A DNA stretch of 64,000 nucleotides, from positions 367,501-431,500 of the forward strand of contig CALSFV010000251.1 of NCBI GenBank assembly GCA_943737045.1, in the 5' to 3' direction. Of the stretch, positions 25,563 to 34,599 are shown piece by piece. The notes under the pieces were generated by a model. That model had not been told where the DNA came from. It ran no database searches and saw nothing but the letters and a program-made list of their open reading frames with translations. The stretch comes from Parapristionchus giblindavisi (taxonomy: Eukaryota > Nematoda > Chromadorea > Rhabditida > Diplogasteridae). How positions within the stretch are numbered: the stretch's first letter is position 1; every line of letters starts with the position of its first letter. The position numbers and the translations under genes were made by a program.

Positions 25563-26055
25563 ATGTAGACTATAAAATATACTTGTGTAAAAACCTTGCT
25601 ACTACCTGCTACATATATAAGTGTTCTCTGCTAAATACAGAAATATTCGATGACTGATCCCAATTCCTAACCTCTTTGCCTCCCTCTCCCTAGTCCCCAA
25701 ACCTGTCTGATTTTCGTCGTACTGATTTTATGTTCCGAAATAATTTGCCTTTCCTTTATGAACGAAAACATAGACGAGACATTGCAGGTACCAAATAAGG
25801 AAATGTATTTGCAATTAATACGGTCCATTCGATGAAACACATGCATTATTGCAAGGAGCATAGCAAGATTTTATTTAAAGATCTGAGACGAGAAAGAGCC
25901 TGGTGAAATGTGTTCGAATTGACAGATGAGAAAGCATATGGCGAATTGTGATGAAACGGGGAAACGTGGATTGAAGGCGCTGAAGAAGTTACAAAACAGA
26001 ATGAGCACGGGAAGTTTACATTATTATGAAATTTAAATTCAAAAAATAGATTTTA
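25563..26055. repeat. Partial segment T copy 2 and flanking DNA
   Basis: 25570-25860 shows only weak resemblance to family M ends. From 25860, gagaaagagcctggtgaaat to 26055 matches segment T. Confidence 0.5.
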
Positions 26056-26930
26056 CAAAATTTAATATACATGACTTTTTTCACAGAGCTTTCCGCACGA
26101 ACTTGGTGCCAATTCTTCACATAAACAGATGTATCAATGTAATATCAACCGATAAAGCTTTTTGAAACAAGTTTGAATAGTACCGGTATATCTTATGGGA
26201 GGAGCTAAGAGACCAAAGATCACGGATTGGAAAACATAAATCGAAAAATCAAGGATCAGGATTGAAATATCAAAGATAAAAGTTCGAGAGCAAAATTCAA
26301 AGATCAAAGATTAAGGTTCAAAGATCAAGGATCAACGAGAATCCTTGTGTTGGGGTGGATGATCCAGTCGGAAGATGATAATCGACATCTTAGCGATAGT
26401 TAGGTGAATGTGTTCGGTGCAAGTGAGATGGGATCCGAAGTTGCGACCGACGATCACGTTCCATGACCCGCCTGAGATGAGGGCTACTATTAGTGCTTAC
26501 GGTAATGCGGGAATTCGAATGGGTCAGGTAGAGTGTACGCTGGGTCAGACTGATGACTTTGAGCGCGGATATATTAATTATAAAGTATATTTAGCTAATC
26601 TGCATGCAAATTATTATATCAGTGGGTGTGCATACTTTGACTATTTTCTATGTTATTTCTACTTTTCTTCTGCGCATTTCAGCATTTTAATTATTTTTAT
26701 TCCATTAAATATATTTTCGCAAGCTATTCACTTACAATTACATTTACAAGAAGTGTGATCAGTCATGTACATAAATGCATGTGCATTATTGCAAAGAGTT
26801 TAGCAAGAATTTAACAAAAGATGTGTCACGGGTGCAAATTATTGCAAAGACTTTAGCAAGAATTTAACAAAAGATTTGGGACGAGAAAGCGCCTGATGAA
26901 ATGTGTTCGGGTTGACACAATGGGACAACG
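26056..26930. repeat. Segmental repeats S (copy 3) and T (copy 3)
   Basis: S runs 26056-26600 with the 26408 ATG of the short ORF intact (CSVQVRWDPKLRPTITFHDP). T follows at 26690-26930. The left blocks of S are missing, so this copy arose by partial duplication of copy 2. Confidence 0.65.
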
Positions 26931-26936
26931 TTAGCT

Positions 26937-27108
26937 TTTTTTGTCTACGAGAGAGTGTGTCCAGAGCGGGAAAAAATTAGATCGGGCTGTTCCTTTCATA
27001 CTGTTTTCTAATCGAAAAAGAACGGAGAAATAGTGTGTGAGATGGAGATAGTTGATAGGATATTTACGGTCGTATGACGGTATTTACGGTTATGATAGGT
27101 AAGTAGTT
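26937..27108. repeat. Inverted fragment of the post-exon-10 segment
   Basis: gtctacgagagagtgtgtcc ... tatttacggttatgata is the reverse complement of 17459-17600 / 23330-23480, including half a family A MITE. It shows an inversion within the duplicated array. Confidence 0.75.
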
Positions 27109-27109
27109 T

Positions 27110-27540
27110 ATTACAAAGAGAATGGGACAACGTTGGTGGAATTGTGATGAAATGGTGAAATGTGGATTGATGGCTCTGCCGAAGTTAACAGAATGAGCAC
27201 AGGAAGTTTACAACGTTATCAAATACCAAATTTAAAAATAGATTTTACAAAATTAATTAAAGTAATTACCATGGTCGAGAATCGAAGCCTTGCTTGATAA
27301 ATGTTGCGACTTCGTTTTCGATCTTTTTTTTTCTCTCGGGACAGTGATAGCATACATGTTTAATGTAAATTGAAAAGAATTTCCACTGTTTTTTGTCCTT
27401 TCTTTTCATGACTTTTTGCACAGAGCTTTCTGCACGAACTTGGTGCCAATTCTTCACATAAACAGATGTATCAATGTAATATCAACCGATAAAGCTATTT
27501 TCAAAACAACTTTGAGTAGTACCGGTATCACGCCAAAAGA
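27110..27540. repeat. Partial segments T and S, copy 4
   Basis: T-like gaatgggacaacgttggtgg to 27290, then the S block around gactttttgcacagagcttt to 27540. Fragmentary. Confidence 0.55.
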
Positions 27541-27785
27541 AAGTGCGTGGATTGAAATATCAAAGATAAAGGTTTAAAAGCTAAAAGATCGATTTAAAAA
27601 ATCAAAATCGTGTCTTGAGATTCCGAGGAGTTATCTTTCTAGGGCTAGTTGAGTGCGCATGCGCAGAGTGAGATCGTCTTGTTCTCATGGTGTCAAATGG
27701 GTCGTATTTTATCGATTTTTCTAATTTTCTTATCCAACACATGTACGAGCTTAGAATAATAAAGAATATACGGTATACTAAATTG

Positions 27786-27892
27786 ATACGCTCCGCTAAT
27801 TTTACTCTACGCATTGGCAACACTCCCTCGCAGAAAAAGAGCGAGAGAATGTGGCCGGACTTGATAAATTCTAATTAACTGGGGGAGTAGCT
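27786..27892. mobile_element. Family A MITE
   Basis: atacgctccgctaattttac at the left; the right half is degraded (ttctaattaactgggggag). Confidence 0.75.
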
Positions 27893-28313
27893 CTATTCTC
27901 TTACAACGATAGCTCATTTACTATGAACTATCTAATATCTAAACAAACATCATCTATCTATAACATCTATCTGTATCTAACTATCTAAACATCTAAGTAT
28001 CTAAGTATAAAGCAGAGCGACTTCCCGATGTATAATGTTTGTTTATATAAACAAGTTACGCGTTTAAACAAGTGACGCCCTGTTCCTCTCTCCGTACCTC
28101 ACTCTCACATGCATAGAAGACGCGAGGAACTGAATCAACCACTATAATGAGTTTTTATGAGTGTCGGAACTGGATGAGATCAAATCAAATCATTTATTTT
28201 CGTGTATAAGAAAGGATGGAACGAATGAGATACCATTGTTAATTTCTTTCGGGAATATTTAACTGAATCTCGAAACTCATTTGATTATAATGAATGATAA
28301 ATAATTTTTTTAG
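27893..28313. other. Sequence upstream of exon copy 28314
   Basis: An imperfect ctatctaa tandem (27925-28010), then unrecognised DNA. From about 28215, taccattgttaatttctttc resembles the sequence just upstream of the original exon 9 (16050-16090), so the duplication includes the end of intron 8. Confidence 0.55.
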
Positions 28314-28435
28314 GAGAAAGAGGAGCTTTTTCGGGCGTCGAACAACAAGATCATCCAGTTCGAAGAGGCGATCGCTCGACAGTGGAAGCCCCCATCGAAT
28401 ACCGTACCCCGCACGTTCTCCGGGACAGGCAATAG
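28314..28435 (+). pseudogene. Duplicate of CCDC34-like exon 9 (copy 3) with in-frame deletions
   Basis: 122 nt against 137 in the original. One codon is lost near the Asp-Asn and four codons (Ala-Thr-Pro-Trp) before KPPSNTVPR. Both losses keep the frame, and the AG acceptor and gtcaga donor are intact (EKEELFRASNNKIIQFEEAI). Loss of ATPW removes the conserved Trp-containing part of the PWKP motif, so any product would differ functionally. Confidence 0.75.
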
Positions 28436-28583
28436 GTCAGATTCGTGACAAACGCACAGATCAGTCACTGTCTATTCTGTCTTTGTACCCAACCTCATGG
28501 TAGTTATTTTTCAAATGTGTTTTGCTATACCTTTGTACCCAACTTCTTTATCATTATTTTTAAAAGGTGTTTGCAATTCTCAG

Positions 28584-28702
28584 AAGTATTAAAGGGGCTG
28601 ATTCCTTCGTCAATGGTCTCTTCAACGCTGTACACTCACTAGTTGTTAGAGAACAGAGAAGCAGCAGTGAAGAGGCCATTGAGTGAGGTCACTCTCCCTT
28701 TA
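28584..28702. mobile_element. Family B MITE
   Basis: attaaaggggctgattcctt ... gaggtcactctccctttaaa, in the intron of exon copy 3. Confidence 0.85.
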
Positions 28703-28820
28703 AAGCGTCACCAAAAGCTAATTTTACTCTCCGCATTGGCAATACTCTCTCGTAGACAAAGAAAGCGACAGAGTGTGGCCAGAGCGGAGAGTTTCAAATT
28801 AGCTTGGGGTGTGGCTTTAA
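28700..28820. mobile_element. Family A MITE
   Basis: taaagcgtcaccaaaagcta ... agcttggggtgtggctttaa, directly abutting family B copies on both sides. Confidence 0.85.
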
Positions 28821-28947
28821 ATGGATAGTGGCCTCTTACAATGGCCTCTTCATTGCGCACACTATTTCTCTGTTCTCTAACAACGGGAGAGCGTAGAGCG
28901 TTGAATAGTCCATTGACAAAGGTTTCGGTCCCTTTAATACGTTTCAC
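28819..28947. mobile_element. Family B MITE
   Basis: tagtggcctcttacaatggc ... caaaggtttcggtccctttaa. The right end is close to exon copy 28954. Confidence 0.8.
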
Positions 28948-28953
28948 TTACAG

Positions 28954-29053
28954 AAGGAAGTCCCTGGAACGTCGTAAGACCTCACAAGGACGCGCTCCCT
29001 CCGCCACTCCAATGAGAAGAAGTGCGAGTATGAAGAGTGTACGAGTTTTATGA
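28954..29053 (+). pseudogene. Duplicate of CCDC34-like terminal exon 10 (copy 3)
   Basis: 100 nt, cttacag acceptor, TGA stop. The protein is identical to the original exon apart from silent changes; the intron upstream consists almost entirely of three MITEs. Confidence 0.75.
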
Positions 29054-29218
29054 CAGAGACAGGGACGATGAAGGATTTCTTAAAGCGACCATAGCCTATC
29101 ATCCCTACCTACCATAGCCTACCATAACCGCAAATACCGTCATATGACCTTAAATTCCCTATCAACTATCTCCATGTCACACAATATTTCTCCGTTTTTT
29201 TTCGATTAGAGAACAGTA

Positions 29219-29300
29219 TCAAAGGCACAGCCCGATCTAATTTTTTCCGCTCTGGCCAGACTTTTTCGCAGACAAAAAAGCGAGAGAGCGTCAGAGACAT
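29219..29300. mobile_element. Family A MITE, left half
   Basis: aaaggcacagcccgatctaa through gacaaaaaagcgagagagcg, then sequence diverges. Confidence 0.65.
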
Positions 29301-29466
29301 TATTATCCCAACATTACAGTTATCAAACTACAAGCTCGAAAACTAGAAACATTGAGATTTCAATTTTCAAATGCCATAAAATTGAAGAAAAAAACGAGTA
29401 AAATACCGTATCCAGTGTAGGCTCGGGCCAGCGTACCCTCCATTCCGTTCACTTCATCTTCGATGT

Positions 29467-29684
29467 ATTGTCCGTAAAAAATGTACTTGCATAATTGCAT
29501 TGCTACTGCTGCTAAACAGAGGAAGAACTATCGATTAACTCCCCACTCTTTCCTCCTTTCCTTCCTCGCTCTCTCTGATCTACCTGCTCTCTCGCCGGTG
29601 CTCTCTCTCTAAACATAGAAATTCATTGTGGCAGTGTTTGGCCACTCTCGTACCAAATAAACAAGTGTATTTTATACGGTCAAT
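29467..29684. mobile_element. Family M MITE
   Basis: attgtccgtaaaaaatgtac at the left, gtgtattttatacggtcaat at the right; no internal hairpin. Copies at 37088-37305 and 44218-44428. Confidence 0.85.
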
Positions 29685-30150
29685 AATGGGTAGACTGCAC
29701 ATAATCGACAAATCGATGCGTCTCCTGCAACGATAAGAACACCGTAGTCACGGAATGGCAGATAAAACTACAGTAGTCTAATTCATATTTTAGGGTGCAA
29801 ACTACTGTAATCGGTAGAATAATATAGGGCAGCTTTTTGATGCCAGGAATGATGAAACAGGTTGTTTAGTGTCATGCTTATCGATCTTTCTACAATCGAG
29901 TCTCAAAAGCCACAGCTGATCTATTATTGATTTTCTGCTGTGGTTGAACCTTACTTTCAACCGTAAAACCCTCGTTGTTCTGGTTGATCCTCTTATCAAC
30001 TGACCAATCCCTATTCAACTATGTCCCTATTAAAGAAAGACCCAAACTAAAAACAAATTAGTGGCTGATGGCGCACATGGTGCGACCATATTTTTGGCAC
30101 CGTGCCAAGAATAACTTAAGCCTAAAAGCTCAGAACAATTCGACAAAAAG
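29685..30150. other. Unassigned DNA left of the minisatellite
   Basis: No gene or named repeat recognised. ctacagtagt and tactgtaat strings resemble the 300-360 region. The 29802-29999 frame has no supporting features. Confidence 0.4.
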
Positions 30151-30159
30151 CCGTTTAAG

Positions 30160-31865
30160 ATTTGAGCCTAAATTTAAGCCTATATTTGAGCCTAAATTTA
30201 AGCCTAGATTTGAGCCTAAATTTAGGCCTAGATTTGAGCCTAGATTTGAGCCTAAATATAAGCCTAGATTTAAGCCTAGATTTGAGCCTAAATTTAAGCC
30301 CAGATTTAAGCCTAGATTTAAGCCTAAATTTAAGCCTAGATTTAAGCCTAAATTTAAGCCTAGATTTAAGCCTAAATTTAAGCCTAAATTTAAGCCTAGA
30401 TTTAAGCCTAAATTTAAGCCTAGATTTAAGCCTAGATTTAAGCTTAAATTTAAGCCTAAATTTAAGCCTAGATTTAAGCCTAAATTTAAGCCTAAATTTA
30501 AGCCTAGATTTAAGCCTAAATTTAAGCCTAGATTTAAGCCTAGATTTAAGCTTAAATTTAAGCCTAAATTTAAGCTTAAATTTAAGCCTAGATTTAAGCC
30601 TAAATTTAAGCCTAAATTTAAGCCTAAATTTAAGCCTAAATTTAAGCCTAAATTTAAGCCTAAATTTAAGCCTAGATTTAAGCTTAAATTTAAGCCTAAA
30701 TTTAAGCCTAGATTTAAGCCTAACTTTAAGCTTAAATTTAAGCCTAGATTTAAGCCTAGATTTAAGCCTAGATTTAAGCCTAAATTTAAGCCTAGATTTA
30801 AGCCTAACTTTAAGCTTAAATTTAAGCCTAGATTTAAGCCTAGATTTAAGCCTAAATTTAAGCCTAGATTTAAGCCTAGATTTAAGCCTTGATTTAAGCC
30901 TAAATTTAAGCCTAGATTTAAGCCTAAATTTAAGCCTAGATTTAAGCCTAAATTTAAGCCTACATTTAAGCCTACATTTAAGCCTAAATTTAAGCCTAAA
31001 TTCAAGCCTAGATTTAACCCCTAAATTTAAGCCTAGATTTAAGCCTAAATTTAAGCCTAAATTTAAGCCTACATTTAAGCCTAAATTTAAGCCTAGATTT
31101 AAGCCTAAATTAAAGCCTAAATTTAAGCCTAGATTTAAGCCTAAATTTAAGCCTAGATTTAAGCCTAAATTTAAGCCTAGATTTAAGCCTAAATTTAAGC
31201 CTAAATTTAAGCCTACATTTATTTAAGCCTAAATTTAAGCCTAAATTCAAGCCTAGATTTAACCCCTAAATTTAAGCCTAGATTTAAGCCTAAATTTAAG
31301 CCTAAATTTAAGCCTACATTTAAGCCTAAATTTAAGCCTAGATTTAAGCCTAAATTAAAGCCTAAATTTAAGCCTAGATTTAAGCCTAAATTTAAGCCTA
31401 GATTTAAGCCTAAATTTAAGCCTAGATTTAAGCCTACATTTAAGCCTAAATTTAAGCCTAAATTCAAGCCTAGATTTAACCCCTAAATTTAAGCCTAGAT
31501 TTAAGCCTAAATTTAAGCCTAAATTTAAGCCTACATTTAAGCCTAAATTTAAGCCTAGATTTAAGCCTAAATTTAAGCCTAGATTTAAGCCTAAATTTAA
31601 GCCTAGATTTAAGCCTAAATTTAAGCCTAAATTTAAGCCTACATTTAAGCCTACATTTAAGCCTAAATTTAAGCCTAAATTCAAGCCTAGATTTAACCCC
31701 TAAATTTAAGCCTAGATTTAAGCCTAAATTTAAGCCTAAATTTAAGCCTACATTTAAGCCTAAATTTAAGCCTAGATTTAAGCCTAAATTAAAGCCTAAA
31801 TTTAAGCATAGATTTAAGCCTAAATTTAAGCCTAGATTTAAGCCTAAGTTTAAGCCTAGATTTGA
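30160..31865. repeat. 1.7-kb 12-bp minisatellite containing TTAGGC
   Basis: Units TTTAAGCCTAAA and TTTAAGCCTAGA alternate. On the minus strand each 12-mer TTTAGGCTTAAA carries the nematode telomere hexamer TTAGGC. From 31001 a higher-order pattern appears: ttcaagcctagatttaaccc recurs at 31001, 31246, 31463 and 31680 (steps 245, 217, 217). Because the period is a multiple of three, long Leu/Asn/Ser or Lys/Phe/Pro frames stay open on both strands; they are not genes. Confidence 0.97.
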
Positions 31866-31965
31866 CAAGGAGTCTCTAATGTTTTAAGGTGGCCAAAATG
31901 TATGATTTATACCTTTTCAATATTATCTTATATTATCTGTAGATAAAGGATGCCTCCTATGGCTC

Positions 31966-32251
31966 GATAAAGGTGGTGTCCGAGCAATATTTTCGTGAAC
32001 AAACTGTGAAGATAGAAAGATAGTAAAAGTTATTCTGCATACAGCATATAGCATAAATTAGTTTATGCTAAATTAGTTTATTGATCGCTAGAATCATGAA
32101 TGAATCATGCTTGATGTACAGGCAAAGGCGCGAAATTTTGAAAATAAGAAAGTTCGGCAATAGGTTTCGAACCCGTGACGTTACGCTAACTAGGCAGCGC
32201 ATTTACCACTACGCCAAGAGATGCATGCATGGAAGTGCTAATTTCCTGCAT
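31966..32251 (-). mobile_element. tRNA-derived SINE-like element, copy 1
   Basis: Minus strand, tRNA-like head at 32226-32155: A-box-like TGGCGTAGTGG and B box GGTTCGAAACC, followed by a body of about 190 bp. A second copy with the same body lies at 63028-63312. Pol III box pair plus a non-tRNA tail marks a SINE. Confidence 0.75.
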
Positions 32252-32693
32252 ATTAAGCGTGTAAAAATCACTTATTTTATTTGTAGAAGAGTCTTTCTTG
32301 TTTTGCGTGGTTCAGAAACTATGTCGATCTCTTTTATAAAAATATATCATATAGCGAGCAGCTAACAAGGGAACAGATAATGGCGGGGACCATCAGTCCA
32401 AAATTCGTTGACATAGGTCGACTAGTACCCCCCAGGGGGTCACAGAACTGTTTTGAACTGATTGGATATTTGCTTCCTTGGTACCGAAAATCGATTATGA
32501 AAATGTGATGGAAATTTGGGCGCGAGCCCAGTGGAATAGTGTCAAACACTCAGAGAACACAGTCTGTGTCCTCCGTAGCCAAGTCGTTGTTGATTTGTGG
32601 TTGTTGTTATTGTTGTTGTTGAAAATGAAGTTCAAAGTCAAACTTCATTTTCAACAACAACAATAACAACAACCACAAATCAACAACGATGGA

Positions 32694-33080
32694 GAAGTAC
32701 CCAGAAGCAGTTGAAGCAGAACGGCTTCTCGCATCGGGGACAGATGCTGCAATCGCGAGAGGAGCAGAAAGAGCACGGAGCCATCGATCCCTTGCCGAAG
32801 ATGAACTCCTTAGGGCCGACGAAGCGAGGAGGGCGGTCCGCGATGAAGCCGCCCTTGAAGAAGCCGTACATGATGAAGGGCTTGAACCGATCAGCACCCA
32901 TGCAGAAATGAAGTTGGGAGACGAACTTGAGCAGATTGTCCCTCTGCGAGACCTTGAAGTTGATACCTCTGGCCATGATGATGCTCTTGAGTCTCTTCTG
33001 GATGCCCTTCAGCTGGTGGTTGAAGGAGAGATCCGCTGGCTGGCAGAGGGAGGTGCCGCCAGGGGGAATGTTCAGAATGA
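32694..33080 (-). pseudogene. Transposase C-terminal fragment with Cys-rich tail
   Basis: The minus-strand frame reads FILNIPPGGTSLCQPADLSF, then NHQLKGIQKRLK. This is the IPP.(T)TS..QP.D...N..(F/L)K signature before the last acidic residue region of DDE transposases in the Tc1/pogo-like group. It ends with APCSFCSSRDCSICPRC then EKPFCFNCF, a zinc-binding-like C-x2-C pattern found at the C-terminus of some nematode DDE proteins, and a stop. The N-terminal catalytic D residues are absent, so it is dead. The opposite-strand frame (Glu/Ala-rich) is its shadow. Confidence 0.75.
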
Positions 33081-33328
33081 ACAGTTGCCATCTGTCTAGT
33101 CTATGCCAGTCTAGAGATCGATCGATGATCTACCGATGAAAGGATCGATAGCTCCGTGCTCTTTCTGCTCCTCTCGCGGCTATAGCATCCGTCCCCGATG
33201 CGAAAAGCGTACTTCTCCATCGTTGTTGATTTGTGGTTGTTGTTATTGTTGTTGTTGAAAATGAAGTTTGACTTTGACACTGTCTGTTGGAAAGCACTGA
33301 AAAAATACAGCAAAAGAAGTTGTAGTAG

Positions 33329-33403
33329 GGGGGATTCGAACCCACGACATTGCAAAAGCTAATCCGGCACTCTAACCACTTGGCTACGGAGGACACAGAC
33401 TGT
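33329..33403 (-). ncRNA. tRNA-like sequence, probably non-functional
   Basis: Minus strand: TAGCCAAGTGGTTAGAG resembles an A box and GGGTTCGAATCCC is a perfect T-arm/B box. The acceptor stem does not pair and the anticodon stem is weak. It lies inside a transposon, so it is a captured or SINE-like promoter rather than a working tRNA. Confidence 0.6.
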
Positions 33404-33765
33404 GTTCTCTGAGTGTTTTTCACTATTCCACTGGGCTCGCGCCCAAATTTCCATCACATTTTCATAATCGATTTTCGGTACCAAGGAAGCAAATATCCAA
33501 TCAGTTCAAAACAGTTCTGTGACCCCCTGGGGGGTACTAGTCGACCTATGTCAACGAATTTTGGACTGATGGTCCCCGCCATTATCTGTTCCCTTGTAAG
33601 GTCAGACGGGTTAGAGAGAGGCAGCGGAAAGACAATCGAGAGGCTGGGCCTTTGAGCGACTTCCCTTCTTTATTGTTAGCGCACAGTGTCATTTTCTTAT
33701 GCAAGTACATTTTATACGCACAATATCATTTATTCCTTGCATAGCCGATATGTTATACATTTTCA

Positions 33766-34100
33766 TGGACATTCGAGGGCCTCCATCTTTAAAAAATAGT
33801 GGAAATCCGAAATCGGCGACTTTCCACCCGTTAAAAAAGTTCCCGGAAAGTCGAAAATGGAAACACGAAATTTGAACACGCGCGCGCAAAGAGGTGCGGG
33901 AATACAAATTCCTACTTTCCGACAGCGAATTTCCGCGGATTGCATTTTATGCGAGCAGGGTGTTGAATTTCAATTTAAACTGCTAAAATTTGATGACGGA
34001 AAGTCGGAATTTGAATTCCCGCACATCTTTGTGCGCGCGCGAATTCAAATTTCGTGTTTCCATTTTCGACTTTCCGGGTACTTTTTAACGGGTGGAAACA
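33766..34100. repeat. Inverted repeat of about 330 bp
   Basis: actttccacccgttaaaaaa...cgaaaatggaaacacgaaat is mirrored at 34040-34100. Its left flank cattcgagggcctccatctt recurs at 63353-63376 beside the second SINE copy. Confidence 0.8.
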
Positions 34101-34404
34101 CAGTTTTGGGTTTACCCCTCTTTTCTGCACTGTTTTCGATGGTACTTGGGTAATACATCCCTGATCCAGAGTAGCAAGGCTCTTATAAGTCTCTCTACCC
34201 CTAACTTGTTCTATTTATATAGCAGCCGTTCTTGAAAAGATTAGAACTTTAATATAATGAGTCTGTGATGATATCTTCGTCATGGTACAATTGTAGATTT
34301 CTTTCGGATAGAAATATTCAAGTAAATCTTGAAACCTTATTTGATAACTCAAACAGGAGAGTGTTTAGAAGACATGAAAGATCAGATAAATCGATATTTT
34401 TCAG

Positions 34405-34506
34405 GAGAAAGAGGAGTATCGGACGTCGCTCGACAACAAGATCGTCCAGTTCGAAGAGGAGATAGCTCGACAGTGGGCGACACCGTGGAAGCCCCCGTCG
34501 AATACC
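34405..34506 (+). pseudogene. Truncated duplicate of CCDC34-like exon 9 (copy 4)
   Basis: Starts with the usual ttttcag acceptor and keeps the frame (EKEEYRTSLDNKIVQFEEEI, one Glu codon fewer) to SNTV. It is then joined to acacacaaaaaagcgagaga, which belongs to the family A MITE downstream of exon 10. The donor, the intron and exon 10 are deleted. Confidence 0.8.
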
Positions 34507-34516
34507 GTTCTGAACA

Positions 34517-34590
34517 CACAAAAAAGCGAGAGAGCATTGCCAGAGCGGGCAGATTGAAATTAGGTGTTCATTCGTGGTGTTCATTTAAAG
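34517..34590. mobile_element. Right half of a family A MITE
   Basis: aaaaagcgagagagcattgc ... gaaattaggtgttcattc; its left half was lost in the deletion that truncated exon copy 4. Confidence 0.7.
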
Positions 34591-34599
34591 GAACCAAAA

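Larger units (their letters stand above)
32366..33596. mobile_element. 1.23-kb TIR transposon with transposase remnant and 3-bp TAA duplication
   Basis: Terminal inverted repeats of about 215 bp begin CAAGGGAACAGATAATGGCG and end with the complement at 33596; taa flanks both sides (32363-32365, 33597-33599). Inner inverted repeats (ttattgttgttgttgaaaat near 32610 and 33240) surround a transposase 3' fragment on the minus strand. A tRNA-like sequence sits just inside the right TIR. The duplication length fits PIF/Harbinger or CACTA. The transposase fragment instead resembles the IS630/Tc1/pogo-type C-terminus, so the class is unresolved. Confidence 0.82.
32252..33724. mobile_element. Family C MITE split by a nested composite transposon
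   Basis: The left part (32252-32362, attaagcgtgtaaaaatcac) and right part (33600-33724, ending tacgcacaat) together make one family C element, interrupted at 32363-33599 by the element described next. Confidence 0.85.

Noticed and set aside
30068..31868. Long open frames of 130-354 codons on both strands (Lys-Phe-Lys-Pro or Leu-Asn-Leu-Gly type)
   Set aside because: They are products of a 12-bp tandem repeat whose period is a multiple of three; no start context, no splice sites, both strands open.
32155..32226. Functional tRNA gene on the minus strand
   Set aside because: B box is perfect but stems do not close and the sequence is embedded in a repeat with a second copy at 63211; called SINE head instead.
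32689..33099. 136-codon Glu/Ala-rich plus-strand frame that looks like a soluble helical protein
   Set aside because: Shadow of the minus-strand transposase fragment, whose IPPGGTSLCQPAD and Cys motifs are recognisable.
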